64,000 nucleotides of DNA, from positions 51,369,674 through 51,433,673 of the forward strand of contig NC_073694.1 in assembly GCF_029784165.1 (NCBI RefSeq), read 5' to 3'. The notes beneath the pieces were generated by a model, which was given only the letters and a program-made list of their open reading frames with translations, was not told where the DNA came from and ran no database searches. A program made the translations under genes and the position numbers. This DNA is from Wyeomyia smithii. Taxonomy: Eukaryota > Arthropoda > Insecta > Diptera > Culicidae. This document shows positions 32,345-43,172 of this stretch, piece by piece; the stretch's first letter is position 1, and each line of letters opens with the position of its first letter.

Positions 32345-33975
32345 AAGCATACAGACGCGAGGCATACGGGCGCGAGGCATAGTACGCTAGGCATAATGGA
32401 CGGCAGGCATACGGACACGTGGCATATGGACGCGAGGCCGAATGGACCCGAGGCCAAATGGACCCGAGGCCAAATGGACCCGAGGCCAAATGGACCCGAG
32501 GCCGAATGGACCTAAGGCCGAATGGACGCAAGGCCGAATGGACGAGAGGCCGAATGGACGCAAGGCCGAATGGACGCGAGGCCGAATGGACGCGAGGCCG
32601 AATGGGCGCAAGACCAAGGGGAAGTGATGCGGAATACGTTATTATCGTCATCATTATCATAGCCTTCTTTTAACAGCATGTATTTCGCTTCAAAGTGTCA
32701 TTTGGAAAGCAATACACTCGCGGCCTTCGGCCGACTCGCTGCTCGAGCGAATGCTGTCCTTACTCGCTAACGCTCGTTCGGAATTAACTAAGGGAAAGAA
32801 ACTCTGTTTGAGTAGACCTAGCACACCAATAGATCAGTTGTTTGAGTGCGAGAGGCCGCCGCTTCCGACGGCAGATCGGCGGCCGGCTTTGACTGCGAAA
32901 ACCACGGCGGCTTAGTGCCGCCTCGTTTCCTTGCCCTCGATTATGCGTCTTCGCCGCATGATTTCAAGAAAAGTATTATGCCCAACTTAACCGTTATGTA
33001 CTCGGCAATTTTAACACACGTAAGTACTCGGCAGGGTACCCGGGTACCCACCAAAATGAAATGCTTCTTACTTTTTCAATTCTTGACCTATTTTCGATCT
33101 CGACCAGTCAAAAGATTGGAAAATTTGTCTTTTTTTATTATAAGGGACCTAAAGAGCCATTGGTCCCCATATAGTTTTCGTAAATCCGGATTTTCAGGAC
33201 CATGTTCAAAATCGGGAATCTGCTGCGAAATGGCCATTTCGGACAACTTATCAAATGGACTTATCAAAATGAATGAAAATCAACTCCTGGAGTGGTTTCA
33301 TGATTTTCGATACCAATGTTGGTCGTTTTTTTCGACAATTGTACTAATTTGTCTCACCGGAACATGCTCTCGAAGATCCGGATTTACAGGAACCAGATGT
33401 AGTCACTGGCTCATGTCGGTCTCGGATTCTAAGAGTAGACAGATTTTTCAATCTTTTGACAGACCAAGATCGAAAATCGGACAAGAAATGAAAAAGTAGG
33501 AAGCATTTCATTTTGTGGGTACCCGGGTACCCTACCGAGTACTTATGGGGTAAAAAAACCGAAGCCTTCCCCTTCGAACCCCCCCCCCCCCCCTCTGCTG
33601 CTATAAACAGTCTGATGATGGGATATGGTTTATTTCCACTAGTTAGGAGCATTCCCCAAGTTTCAGGTGACTGGATTGAGGTTATCCTTGTTTTTTAAAA
33701 CATTAAAGTCTGAAAAGGTACCCGGGTATCCTGCCGAGTACATAACGGTTAAACTCTTTAGGAATATATTCACACCTGAACTACATAATTGAATCTCATG
33801 CGATCGTACAACATCGAATTCGGCCTCGCGTCCATTCGGCCTTGCGTCCGTTATTCCTTGTGGCAGTATGCCTCGTATCCATTATGCCTCACATCCAATA
33901 TGCCTCGCGTCTGTATGCCTAGCATACTATGCCTAACATCCATATGCCTAGCGTCCATATGCCTCGTGTCCCGTC
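32345..33975. mobile_element. Foldback-like element with minisatellite inverted ends
   Basis: The left end (about 32345-32608) is an array of 15-16-bp units: outer copies of type GAGGCATACGGACGC, inner copies of type GAGGCCGAATGGACGC, at least a dozen tandem. The right end (about 33817-33972) holds the same units inverted, again with the GGCAT type outermost. The whole interrupts the RTE between the DADKNLHTD and VVDRYEEY segments. Terminal inverted repeats built of tandem units are characteristic of foldback elements. The interior includes a GC-rich stretch (32700-32980) and a nested TTAA element. The exact ends and duplication are unclear. Confidence 0.6.
32991..33748. mobile_element. 758-bp TTAA-target element nested in the foldback-like element
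   Basis: Inverted ends CCGTTATGTACTCGGCA (32991-33007) and TGCCGAGTACATAACGG (33732-33748) are flanked by TTAA (32987-32990 and 33749-33752). A second internal inverted pair around GGGTACCCGGGTACCC (about 33030-33135 versus 33430-33545) gives it a folded structure. A C-run lies at 33580-33592. No transposase was found. Confidence 0.8.
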
Positions 33976-34439
33976 CCCGTCGACCAGCTAGTTGACATCG
34001 GTGTGAAGGTTCTTATCCGCGTCGTTGCACATGTCGTATTGTGGCACTGGCACGGTACAGCTGCTTCAGCTCCTCATGTTCATGGTCCTCCTGCTCGCGC
34101 TTCTTTCGTCTGAGAATCGTGGTCATGTCGTTCCGTGCCCGTTTATAATTGGCCTTGTTCTCTCTCGTTGACCTGCCCAGGTAAACCGCCCAGGTTTTGT
34201 CTTCCACCGCCTTCTCGCACTTCCCATCATACCAGTTCTTTCAGCCATTCGGTGCTTCCACTCCTAATCGCCGTCACGGTCTTTCCGATAACTGTGCGAA
34301 TGCTGCACCAGCCGTCTTCGAGACGTGGGTAGTACCGCTTCGAGCTGTTACGCGTATTCCTCCGCAGCCTTTGAGTCCCGAAGCTGATTGATGTTGAGCC
34401 GCGGGGTTCGACGATGTCGCACGTGGTATACAGTCAATA

Positions 34440-35266
34440 TTTACTTTACGAACTAATTTCATTTTTTGTCATATTGACTTACATTTTAAGTTTAGTAAAG
34501 CGGGCAATGTATGTAGTTTCGCGGGAATGCGAAGATGAACGGGAATAGAAGGTGTGACTAGACTTAGAAAAAATTTCCCTCGTCCAGACGGGACTCGAAC
34601 CCGCAATCTCCGTTGTCTCCGGCAAGGTGTTTTGGCCAATTAAACTACTGGGTAAGGTTAACTCTTCCTAAGACCAATGTCGAATCACCCTCTACTATTG
34701 TGTTCCCGCATCTCAGCACGCCGCGATGAAACTGCACACGCTGCCCTGTGGAAGTTTATTTCTGTAACTGAGAGAGTGGTCTCTTTACGTACACTATTAT
34801 ATCTACAGCGACGCAAGCGATGAGGCACGTCAGTTGGTGGCCAACTCCCATGGAAGGCGTATCACGGAAGAGCTCCGTTGTGCTAATTTTACTTTACGAA
34901 CTAATTTCATTTTTTGTCTATTGACTTACATTTTAAGTTTATAATAAGTAATTATACATAGTGTGCGTAAAGAGACCACTCTCTCAGTTACAGAAATAAA
35001 CTTCCACAGGGCAGTGTGTGCAGTTTCATCGCGGCGTGCTGAGATGCGGGAACACAATAGTAGAGAGTGATTCGACATAGGTCTTAGGAAGAGTTAACCT
35101 TACCCAGTAGTTTAATTGGTCAAAACACCTTGCCGGAGACAACGGAGATTGCGGGTTCGAGTCCCGTCTGGACGAGGGAAATTTTTTCTAAGTCTAGTCA
35201 CACCTTCTATTTCCGTTCATCTTCGCATTCCCGCGAAGCTACATACATTGCCCGCTTTACTAAACT
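34440..35266. mobile_element. Inverted pair of tRNA-derived SINEs inserted as one unit
   Basis: The 827-bp insert is bounded by a perfect 13-bp duplication TATACAGTCAATA (34427-34439 and 35267-35279), and the RTE frame reads through when it is removed. About 34487-34796 and 34958-35266 are inverse copies of one SINE. Each has an A-box-like TAGTTTAATTGG and a B-box GGGTTCGAGTCCC (plus strand near 35108 and 35152). A 55-bp segment (TTACTTTACGAACTAATTTC...) is directly repeated at 34441 and 34886. The long duplication shows retrotransposition. Confidence 0.85.
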
Positions 35267-36030
35267 TATACAGTCAATAGTTTTAAGAGCAAAGATATCG
35301 CAACTAGGTAGTAGTCCGAGCCAATATCCGCACCGCGATTGGTGCGTACGTTTGTAATGCCTGAGAAGACCCAGCCGTCAATGAGAACATGGTCAATTTG
35401 GTTTGCTGTACGTTGGTCAGATGGTTTTGGGGATGTGCTTTCAGGGAAAGAAGGTACCTTGGACTGTCAGTCCTCGAGAAACTGCGAAGTTGACGCATTG
35501 CTAGCCGTTGTCGTTCGCCACGGTGTGCAGGCTGTATATGTCTTCCTTACCCATTTGAGCGTTCATGTCCCCGATGACGATCATGATGTCTCTACGCGAG
35601 CAACTATCGTCGAGTTTCTCCAGCGGTGCATAGAATGCTTCTTTATCTACATCGGGTCTTCCTTCGTGAGGGCAATGCACTTTGACAATAGTGTAGTTGT
35701 AGAACCGGCCTTTCATTCTCAGCAAACACAACCTGTCACTGATCGTTCAGCGAAATTCAGTTCTATGTACCGAGCTTCCAATCGTCGTACTTATTTCGTC
35801 GCCTAGGTCGATGCCGATAGTTCCAGTTCGTATTCAATTCTTGATTGGTCGATTTTTTTTTTGATTTTTTGGCATGCTGCCTTACTAGAGCTGCGGATGC
35901 CTAGTCTCTCGACGAGGCTGCTGTCTTGGCTGTAGCTGGCGAGACACCGTATTTCATAATTCAGCCATCCGCTCTCGGTTAGACGCTGCTTGAGCCGCCC
36001 CTAACATGAAAAACAAAGGCTCAGGCAAGC

Positions 36031-37860
36031 TGCCCTCCTAAAAAACAGGCATGGTATTCCCAGTTAAACTAAGTGTTTTTTTGCTGCTTACGTTGGTCTC
36101 CAGCGAATGCGGCGGTTTTTTTTTATCATTGCTATGTACCCTGTGCAAAGGCTTCGACTCGTTGCTCAGCAACCGAGTTTTCGTCACTTCGTTTGTCAGC
36201 TCGTTTTCCATGAGGCGATCATACACTCTCTTCAAGTGTGGAATCAGCCACCCGAAGATTGCGGAGTCTTGAACTGGAGACGATCGATCTACTTCCGAAT
36301 TTTCTACAGTTAAGCACCATTTAAAATGACGTGTTCTATAGGAATAAACTAGATTTAAACGCTGCACAGAGGAAGGAGCTTGGCTGACCACCTAGATTAT
36401 GGTATTTCCTATGTAAAATAGGTCAATTAATCCATTGGTGACGGTTTCTTCCCGCGCAGGGTCTATTTTGCCTCTGTTCACCCTAAATTTACGTGATTTG
36501 GGGTTTCCTTTGTTGTAGTTACGAATCCCGCTGATATTTTGACCAAAAATTAACAAACCCACGAACAAATTACCGGTGGACTAAATAGAGATGGTTTCAT
36601 TTTTTTTTTCGTTATTTTGTTAGCAACAATGAAGGTGAGGGCCAACGGCAAAACGATTTTTAACAGAGATATTAAAATAAAAGGACTCGATTCAGCTTCC
36701 ATTATTGCTATAACGGTTGAACAATAATAACAAAAACTTATTTTTGTAAAAAATTCTTGCAATAAAATTTTATAAAAATTCATTGAGTTGGTTTACAACT
36801 TTAAATATTTACAACTTTAAATATTAAACTTGAAAGTGCAAAAACGCCGAATTTTTAAAAGATCATTGGAGTTTATATAAATCATTTTGGCTTCCAACAT
36901 TTGGTTTTAATGAGCTTTTGAATATATTCAGTTTTGGTTTGAAATATATTATAAAGGATGTAAGGAAGTATAATAACACAATCAAACATTTTCTTCATCG
37001 CAAAATCATTGTTAAAAAATCTTATTTAGTAACGAAATCTGATATTTTAAATCCTACGAGTACAAAAAGTGAGATATATCAGTAGGTATCATCGCTTATT
37101 AAATTTACTTTTCATTGATGCAATGAAGAGCAATAAAGGTATGGTGATGCACGATGCTCGTCATGAACTGAGAGAGATATTTAGTTGCGCGGTCGGAGTT
37201 CAGAATAATATACGGTGATTGGTTTAATTGTTCTGAAATTTGCAAGAACCAATCAACCACGTTGAAAACGTACGACGAACTTTGAAGAGCATGAATAACT
37301 TGCATCATGATGTGTATGAACATTCGCTACATAGGGTAACCGCTCCATTATCCATCTCAACAGCTAGCTGCACTATAGCTTCATCTTACTTCTCTCATTT
37401 ATCCAACTCACCGTCAAATTTCTACAAATTTTTGAAAGTAAGTCTATTTGCTTATCGATTTTATCAAGTGATTGAAAGCTTTACGTTTGAAATATGGTAA
37501 AATTTGACGATAAAATGATCAAAGAGGCGCGATGCGATGAATATAGGTACTGAGTTGAATATAGGAGCGATTACCCTAGCATAGTGACTTTCGTACAGAA
37601 CTGTGATTTCGATTTATACGAACGATCAAAGGTAACCTTGGAATTGAATGTGAAAGCTCTTCTTTGAATTTGAATTTCCATCATTTTCAATTTTTTAGTA
37701 CATTTTCCCAACTTTTTTTTGCGTGTAAACTCGACGCACGCAAAAAATCATGCAAATTTGTCAAGCCGTTCCCGAGGTATGCGATCGCAAACGAACAGAA
37801 ATTGATTTTTATTAATCAAATAAACATAATCATATGACAATCCACGTATTAATAAGTTAG
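36031..37860. other. AT-rich sequence without recognisable gene
   Basis: A 117-codon minus-strand frame at 36038-36391 overlaps a plus-strand frame of 73 codons. Neither resembles anything I know. It may be part of the RTE 5' region. The rest (36400-37860) is AT-rich with no coding signal that I can support. Confidence 0.35.
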
Positions 37861-37975
37861 CGATTAGCGAAAGTTCCGTTAATATGGGTTTAGCGTTTAG
37901 CGTTTAGCGATTATCGAGTCAAATTTTCCAGTTAGCACATTAGCGATTAGCGTCGCTAAGCCACTGGTAATATTC
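37860..37975. repeat. Imperfect TTAGCG tandem repeat
   Basis: The hexamer TTAGCG and close variants recur about nine times (TTAGCGATTAGCG, then TTTAGCGTTTAGCGTTTAGC, then ATTAGCGATTAGCG). It is probably part of a transposable-element remnant. No ends were found. Confidence 0.6.
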
Positions 37976-40835
37976 AATATTAAAAAACGTGGACATTTTC
38001 AATGTTTAAAGATCCAGAAAATCACATAGAAATCGTTTCACTTACTTGCGGACTATGGAAATGAAATAAAATTTTTACGTCGGAAATGCTATATTTCAGG
38101 TTGCCAGCCCAGCGGCTATTATTTAGTGGTAATTTGAATCCCGTTTTCCTCACTGTGCTCTGTGTATATATTTAAGTAACAAAGCCTAAAACTCGGTAGC
38201 ACAGTATACAAATTTTATACAGGCATCAACAACAGAAAATACGAATGCCTTGTTTAGTTATATATTTCTTGAGAATAAATATAATTTTCCGAAGAATATT
38301 TTTGCATGTATATTTCTTCACAAAACTATATCCGTCCTCTAAAACTCGATTTGTAGAGAGGTTTACGCTTACAAAAAAAAAAGGTATTAAAACTGTTCAA
38401 ATATGTTTTTGGAAATCTTTAAGTTTTTATCATGTTTTCTAACAGTATCTAGAACAGTATCTAGAGTACAGTACATATCTTTGGTATAAATCTTATGAAA
38501 ATAAATACAATCCGCTAATTTGAAGCCTTTTCAAAATAACGAGTGTTCATAACGTAGTTTTCATACGAATTTTGGTAATATCTAAAGTTTTTTTTCAAAT
38601 GCATGTCGAATCTTCATCGAGAAAATAAACGCGAGCGAACCGTTTCGATCAAATGGGAGATGAAGGATAAGAATTAAAAAGAATAACGTTTTGCGTTGGT
38701 ACGAATTTGTCGAACAATCGCCGTAATTCGTTTGGTTGCTTGTTTATATATCAGTTATGAAGTTTGTTTCACAACCAACGTTTGGATACCCAAACTTATT
38801 GAATATTTTAACTGGCAATGGAAATATTTGACAAGCATATTCTAGTAAGCTAGCAGCAGCACAGCTAAATCATACCATAGTTACATAAACTATTACTAGA
38901 TTGAATGCTAAGATGTAAATGTTGATTGTAGTGTGAACTATCAGAATCAAAAGTTAAAGTTAAGCACAAAGCTATTATATCTATTGCCAACCAGTAAACA
39001 TTAAAAGTAAACCGGTGCGAGTATGTTCTACCAAATATCCTTATATCAATAGGTGGACCCACAAGTGCCCATCTCATATCAGCTAGAATGCACAGTGAAA
39101 AAAAAATGCAAGAACGGAAAAATCCCTCGAACTAAGACTATACACCACCATAACGAATCAAAGCCAAACATTTTAGACCTTTACATAGTACGTAATACGT
39201 AAGACTAGTGTGAACACGAAATTGGTTTCTCTTGATTAACAGCCGAACAATAATATGATTACCGAGCGTGATAAAGTGACAGTGTTTAACAGTTAGAAAA
39301 CAGTTAGAAAACAGTTAGAAAACAGTTTTGTTTTTCGTTTAAAAATACACTCAAACGTCAGAGCAAGTAGCTGTGAAAAAGATGCAAACGAAAAACTTGA
39401 AAAAAAAAAATAAAACAATGGGAATCTTAAAACTGATCATATTTATAATCGAACGTACAGAAATTATTATACAGCATTAAATCGCACACATTCTTAGTAA
39501 AATAGAGAGGAGATGAAAAGACGACTGTTTAAAGGCAATATACCTGTATAAATTTACATATACATATAAAAATACGTATATTTAAAGCAGATCAAACAAA
39601 AAAACTATTAGATGTATATGATTGCCAACACAGGTAAGGATTAACTATTAACGTGGCTGTTTCGATTTTACTCCTAGAAAACGAGCAGGGGTTGATTAGC
39701 TGCAAGCGTTTAAACACCTGCTGTAATAAGTTCAATATATCAATGTTTTGAGAATTCTATAAATCATTCACAAACACAAAACGTTTCAACTGACGCCAGG
39801 TTATTAAAATTTCTGTCCCCCTCCGAAGTAGGTTTCCTATACTGTTAAGTAACACACCTGTTAAGTGATTAACCGATTCCGTCTTTCTGTGATGCCATAG
39901 AAGCTAATGTTGTTGTTGATTACTGTAATTTTTACGTTAGCACGTGCACCGGCTAGGGTTGATGAGGAGACAACTTGTTAAACTGTTTAGCGACGGGCCA
40001 CTTATCCCGAGGCCTGCCCGTCTGTCAGTGTGTGTGTGTGGTTGTGCTAATAAGATTACTTTCCAAACGCGACTATCGTTGACTAGCGTCCACCGTAACC
40101 GAGCATGGCTAAGTGTTATCATAATTATGCACGCCTCCCTTTTTACGTATATGAAGTAAACCTTACCCCTTTGATTAGATTTAACCTAGTTTTTTGCAAA
40201 TCTGATCGATTGGTTTACATCCTGAAAGCTGAAACTGTCGAAGATAATATGAAACTAATTTTAGGAAAATGTCGGCACGATCCACAACGGGTGAAGGCAA
40301 AATGAGGCTGGTGGTAAATATGTGGAAAATTAGTATACTATAAAAGAAACATTTGTTTTAGTAGTCGATGAGCCGAAGAAGACAATAACAAAGTTAATCT
40401 ATATGTACAGGATACAATAATAATTAGCCTTTTCCTAGCATTACCTAGCGCAAGCAGAATCTCATCGAACAAAAACATTGAAAAAATCATGTCGTGTCTC
40501 AACTGTCATCAACGCTAGAGTGACTTGAAACTGAAACAGTTAGTGGACTATACCGGAAGATTGTGATTTACGTTGTTGTACTATTTTAATCTTGTTGCAG
40601 CACTACAGAAACAAAAAAAACACAACATAAAGGGAAATAAAGTCATACATTGTCGAAAATGAAAGGATAAAAATGAGTTTTTTTTACCTTCTCGCTATCT
40701 ATATTTTATGGAAAATTTTGATATTCACACTCACTACAATTTTTTTCGGAAAACATTCGAATCATTGAAAAAAAACAAACTGCTTAAAAGCTTACTGTTG
40801 AAAGCTTTGGCACGAGAATGAATATAGTTTTTGTT
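37976..40835. other. AT-rich, apparently unique sequence; possible long 3' UTR
   Basis: No transposon protein, SINE or coding frame was recognised over 2.8 kb, which is unusual for this window. A good AATAAA lies at 40636 on the plus strand, and several weaker ones lie upstream. Short triplication CAGTTAGAAAA occurs near 39290-39325 and a GT-run at 40028-40038. The tract could be a long 3' UTR of a plus-strand gene with coding exons not recognised, or plain intergenic DNA. Confidence 0.3.
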
Positions 40836-43000
40836 TATTAATTATTTATTTATCATTTATTTATTTATCATCAGACCGACATCGGTCTCCATGAATGCTA
40901 GGTGAGGAAAAGCTCACTTGAGGTGGTTGCAAGGACCTTCCTCAAATGTGCACAAAAACCTCACCATCTTTTAGTATACAACATATAATAAAAACTAAAA
41001 AAAAACAATACATCAGAATGATTAAAACAAATTATTAGTAAGTAATCTACGGCGATACACGAATGAAGATTCATTAGAATTGAACAATCCGCTGAACTCG
41101 TTGATTTGGCGAATCATAGATGTGATTGGAGAGTTTGCAGCGTACTGTGTTGATTGGAATCCCACCTGTAGCATAGCTCTGGGTCGTAGCGTTCTGGATG
41201 GTGCATAGAACCCGATTTCTTCTCAAAGGTCAGGAGCATCAAATTCAGCAGTTACCAACTTGCAGACAAATACGGTTTGTGACACTCGACGGCGTTGATC
41301 CAGAGTTTTTATGCCCAACAGGCGGCAGCGGTCTTCGTACGGAGGCAAGTTCAGTGGATCATTCCAAGCAAGAATCCGCAAAGCATACCGAACGAATTTG
41401 CGTTGGACACTTTCTAGTATGTTTATCCAAACTGCTTGATATGGCCACCAAACAATACTGGCGAATTCCAACGTTGAACGAACAAGTGCACAGTACAGCG
41501 TTTTAAAGCAGAGCGGGTCTGTAAATTCACGAGCGATTTTAAAAATAAAACCGAGATGACGATTTGCTTTGTCGATAGTAGCAGTGATTTGGGGTTTGAA
41601 CGAGAGTTTTTCATCCAGTATCACAAGATCTTTCATCATCCAAGATCTTTCACTTGTTCTACTCTTTTCAGTTTTATACCAGCCATCTCGTAATCGTAGG
41701 GCACAGCATTTCTAGTACGATGGTAGCTAATAACATAGCATTTCTCAATACTCAATAACAAGCTGTTTCGAGAGCACTAGTCACCGAACAGGTTTAATAA
41801 GTTTTGCAACTCCTTGCAGTCCTCATGGCACCTGACAACTGAGAATATTTTCAAGTCGTCAGCAAAAAACATTTTTCCTCCGGAATTGAGCAGCAGTGCC
41901 GCATCGTTAATAAAGATGGGAAATAACAGTGGTCCAAGATTACTGCCCTGCGGTACTCCTGAACAATTTGAAAACATGGCAGAATTACAGTCTCCAATGC
42001 GTACAAACAATTCTCTATGCACAAGATATGATTCCATCCATTTACAGAAGCGCACAGTACAGCCAAGTTTCTCTAACTTGGATAAGAGAATGGAATGATT
42101 GACCGTGTCAAACGCGGCTTTTAAGTCAGTATACACTGTATCAACTTGAGATTTAGAGCCAATATTCTCAATACAAAGCGATACGAATTTCACGAGATTG
42201 GTTTCCACCGAGCGACCTCGGAAAAATCCATGTTGTTCTTTGCATTATAACTGCGACACGCAGCGAAGAGTGTGTTGTTAATAAGAGTCTCGAACACTTT
42301 AGATTCTGCGCGCAAGGAAGTAATTCCCCTATAGTTTGCAACGTTACACTTATCTCCTTTTTTAAAGACTGGAAACATGGATGATTTCTTCCAAGCAACG
42401 GGAAAGCATTGTTGTTGTAGAGAAGCATTGAACAGCCAAGTTAGTGGAGCTGCTAGGATATCGGAGCATTGTTTCATCAGAGCTGCAGGAATTATCCCCG
42501 GTCCAGGCGAAAAAGATGATTTTATACTCTCAGTGGCGCGTATCACTGACTGCTCGCTCACATCAAAAATATCCATGTTTAAAACTGAATATGGCACATC
42601 CCTCAAGGCTTGTTCTCTTTGTTAAGCAGTGACTGTTTCGCTACTTAATACGCTAGCAAAGTGTTTTGCAAATAAGTTGCACTTGTCATTTGGCGAAACG
42701 GCACACACGTCGTTGAGAGATATAGTCAAGGGTAAACCATTCTCTTTCCGTTTGGAGTTAACGAATTTCCAAAAATGTTTGGGATTTCTCCTCAAATTTT
42801 GCTGAGTGTGAAGAATATAGCACATATACAGATGCCTTTTGTAATGACGATATTTATTACTAGCAACAGCAAAACTGCGTTTGGTGTTCGGTTCACGTCG
42901 ACGGGTATATTTTCGAAGGGCTCAATTTACGACAGCAGCAAAACAAATAAATCAATTAGCATCGGAAAACACAGTCAAATATGAGTAAAATATCAGCATG
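40836..43000 (-). mobile_element. Jockey-clade non-LTR retrotransposon, 5'-truncated, minus strand
   Basis: Reading downward: YILHTQQNLRRNPKHFWKFV, ESIKSSFSPGPGIIPAALMK, VFKKGDKCNVANYRGITSLR, a frameshift near 42200, VYTDLKAAFDTVNHSILLSK, GVPQGSNLGPLLFPIFINDA, FADDLKIFSV (catalytic FADD intact), then KANRHLGFIFKIAREF, VQRKFVRYALR and PYEDRCRLLGIKTLDQRR. It ends in a (GATAAATAAATA)n-type tail at about 40836-40875, as usual for Jockey 3' ends. It lies just 3' of the TRIT1 gene. Confidence 0.88.
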
Positions 43001-43039
43001 ATGACATAGCCTAGAACTGTCACGCAAAGGAATTTTCCT

Positions 43040-43045
43040 TTTATT
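43040..43045 (-). terminator. Polyadenylation signal of the TRIT1 gene
   Basis: AATAAA on the minus strand (TTTATT on plus) lies about 130 bp after the TRIT1 stop codon, a usual 3' UTR length. No better signal lies between. Confidence 0.55.
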
Positions 43046-43172
43046 TAATCTTACGAAAATGTGGAAAAAATACAAAATTTTCAAATCGTAGAAAATGAGA
43101 AAATGCTATTTAAACTATATCGAAATAAAAAACAGAGCTCTAATTAGAACCCACTCATGGTGAGTCCATGTT

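Larger units (their letters stand above)
31690..36030 (-). mobile_element. RTE-like retrotransposon (family B), minus strand, with two nested insertions
   Basis: From 35960 downward come an endonuclease start (LRMKGRFYNYTIVKVHCPHE, IMIVIGDMNAQMGKEDIYSL), NQIDHVLIDG, SDYYLVAISLLLKLLTVY read across the first insertion, RRTPRLNINQLRDSKAAEEY, YLGRSTRENKANYKRARNDM, VVDRYEEYFDEHLDDETVN after the second insertion, then the polymerase part (VVCPIFK, RNYRSISLINAAYKILSQIL, HIFIDFMAAYD, QLWQIMHDNGFPDKL) ending near 31690. Excluding insertions it is about 1.9 kb, with stops and frameshifts. The insertions are 34440-35266 and about 32345-33975. Confidence 0.85.

Noticed and set aside
32343..32673. Overlapping open frames of 60-105 codons on both strands, Arg/Pro-rich
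   Set aside because: They are produced by the 16-bp minisatellite, which has no stop codons in several frames. Not genes.
34560..34660. Possible tRNA gene with B-box GGGTTCGAGTCCC (also at 35100-35180)
   Set aside because: It lies within an inverted SINE pair with a retrotransposition duplication, and the acceptor stem does not pair as in a tRNA. It is the tRNA-derived head of a SINE.
36038..36391. 117-codon minus-strand open frame
   Set aside because: No motif or family resemblance, and it overlaps an open frame on the other strand. Kept only as unassigned sequence.
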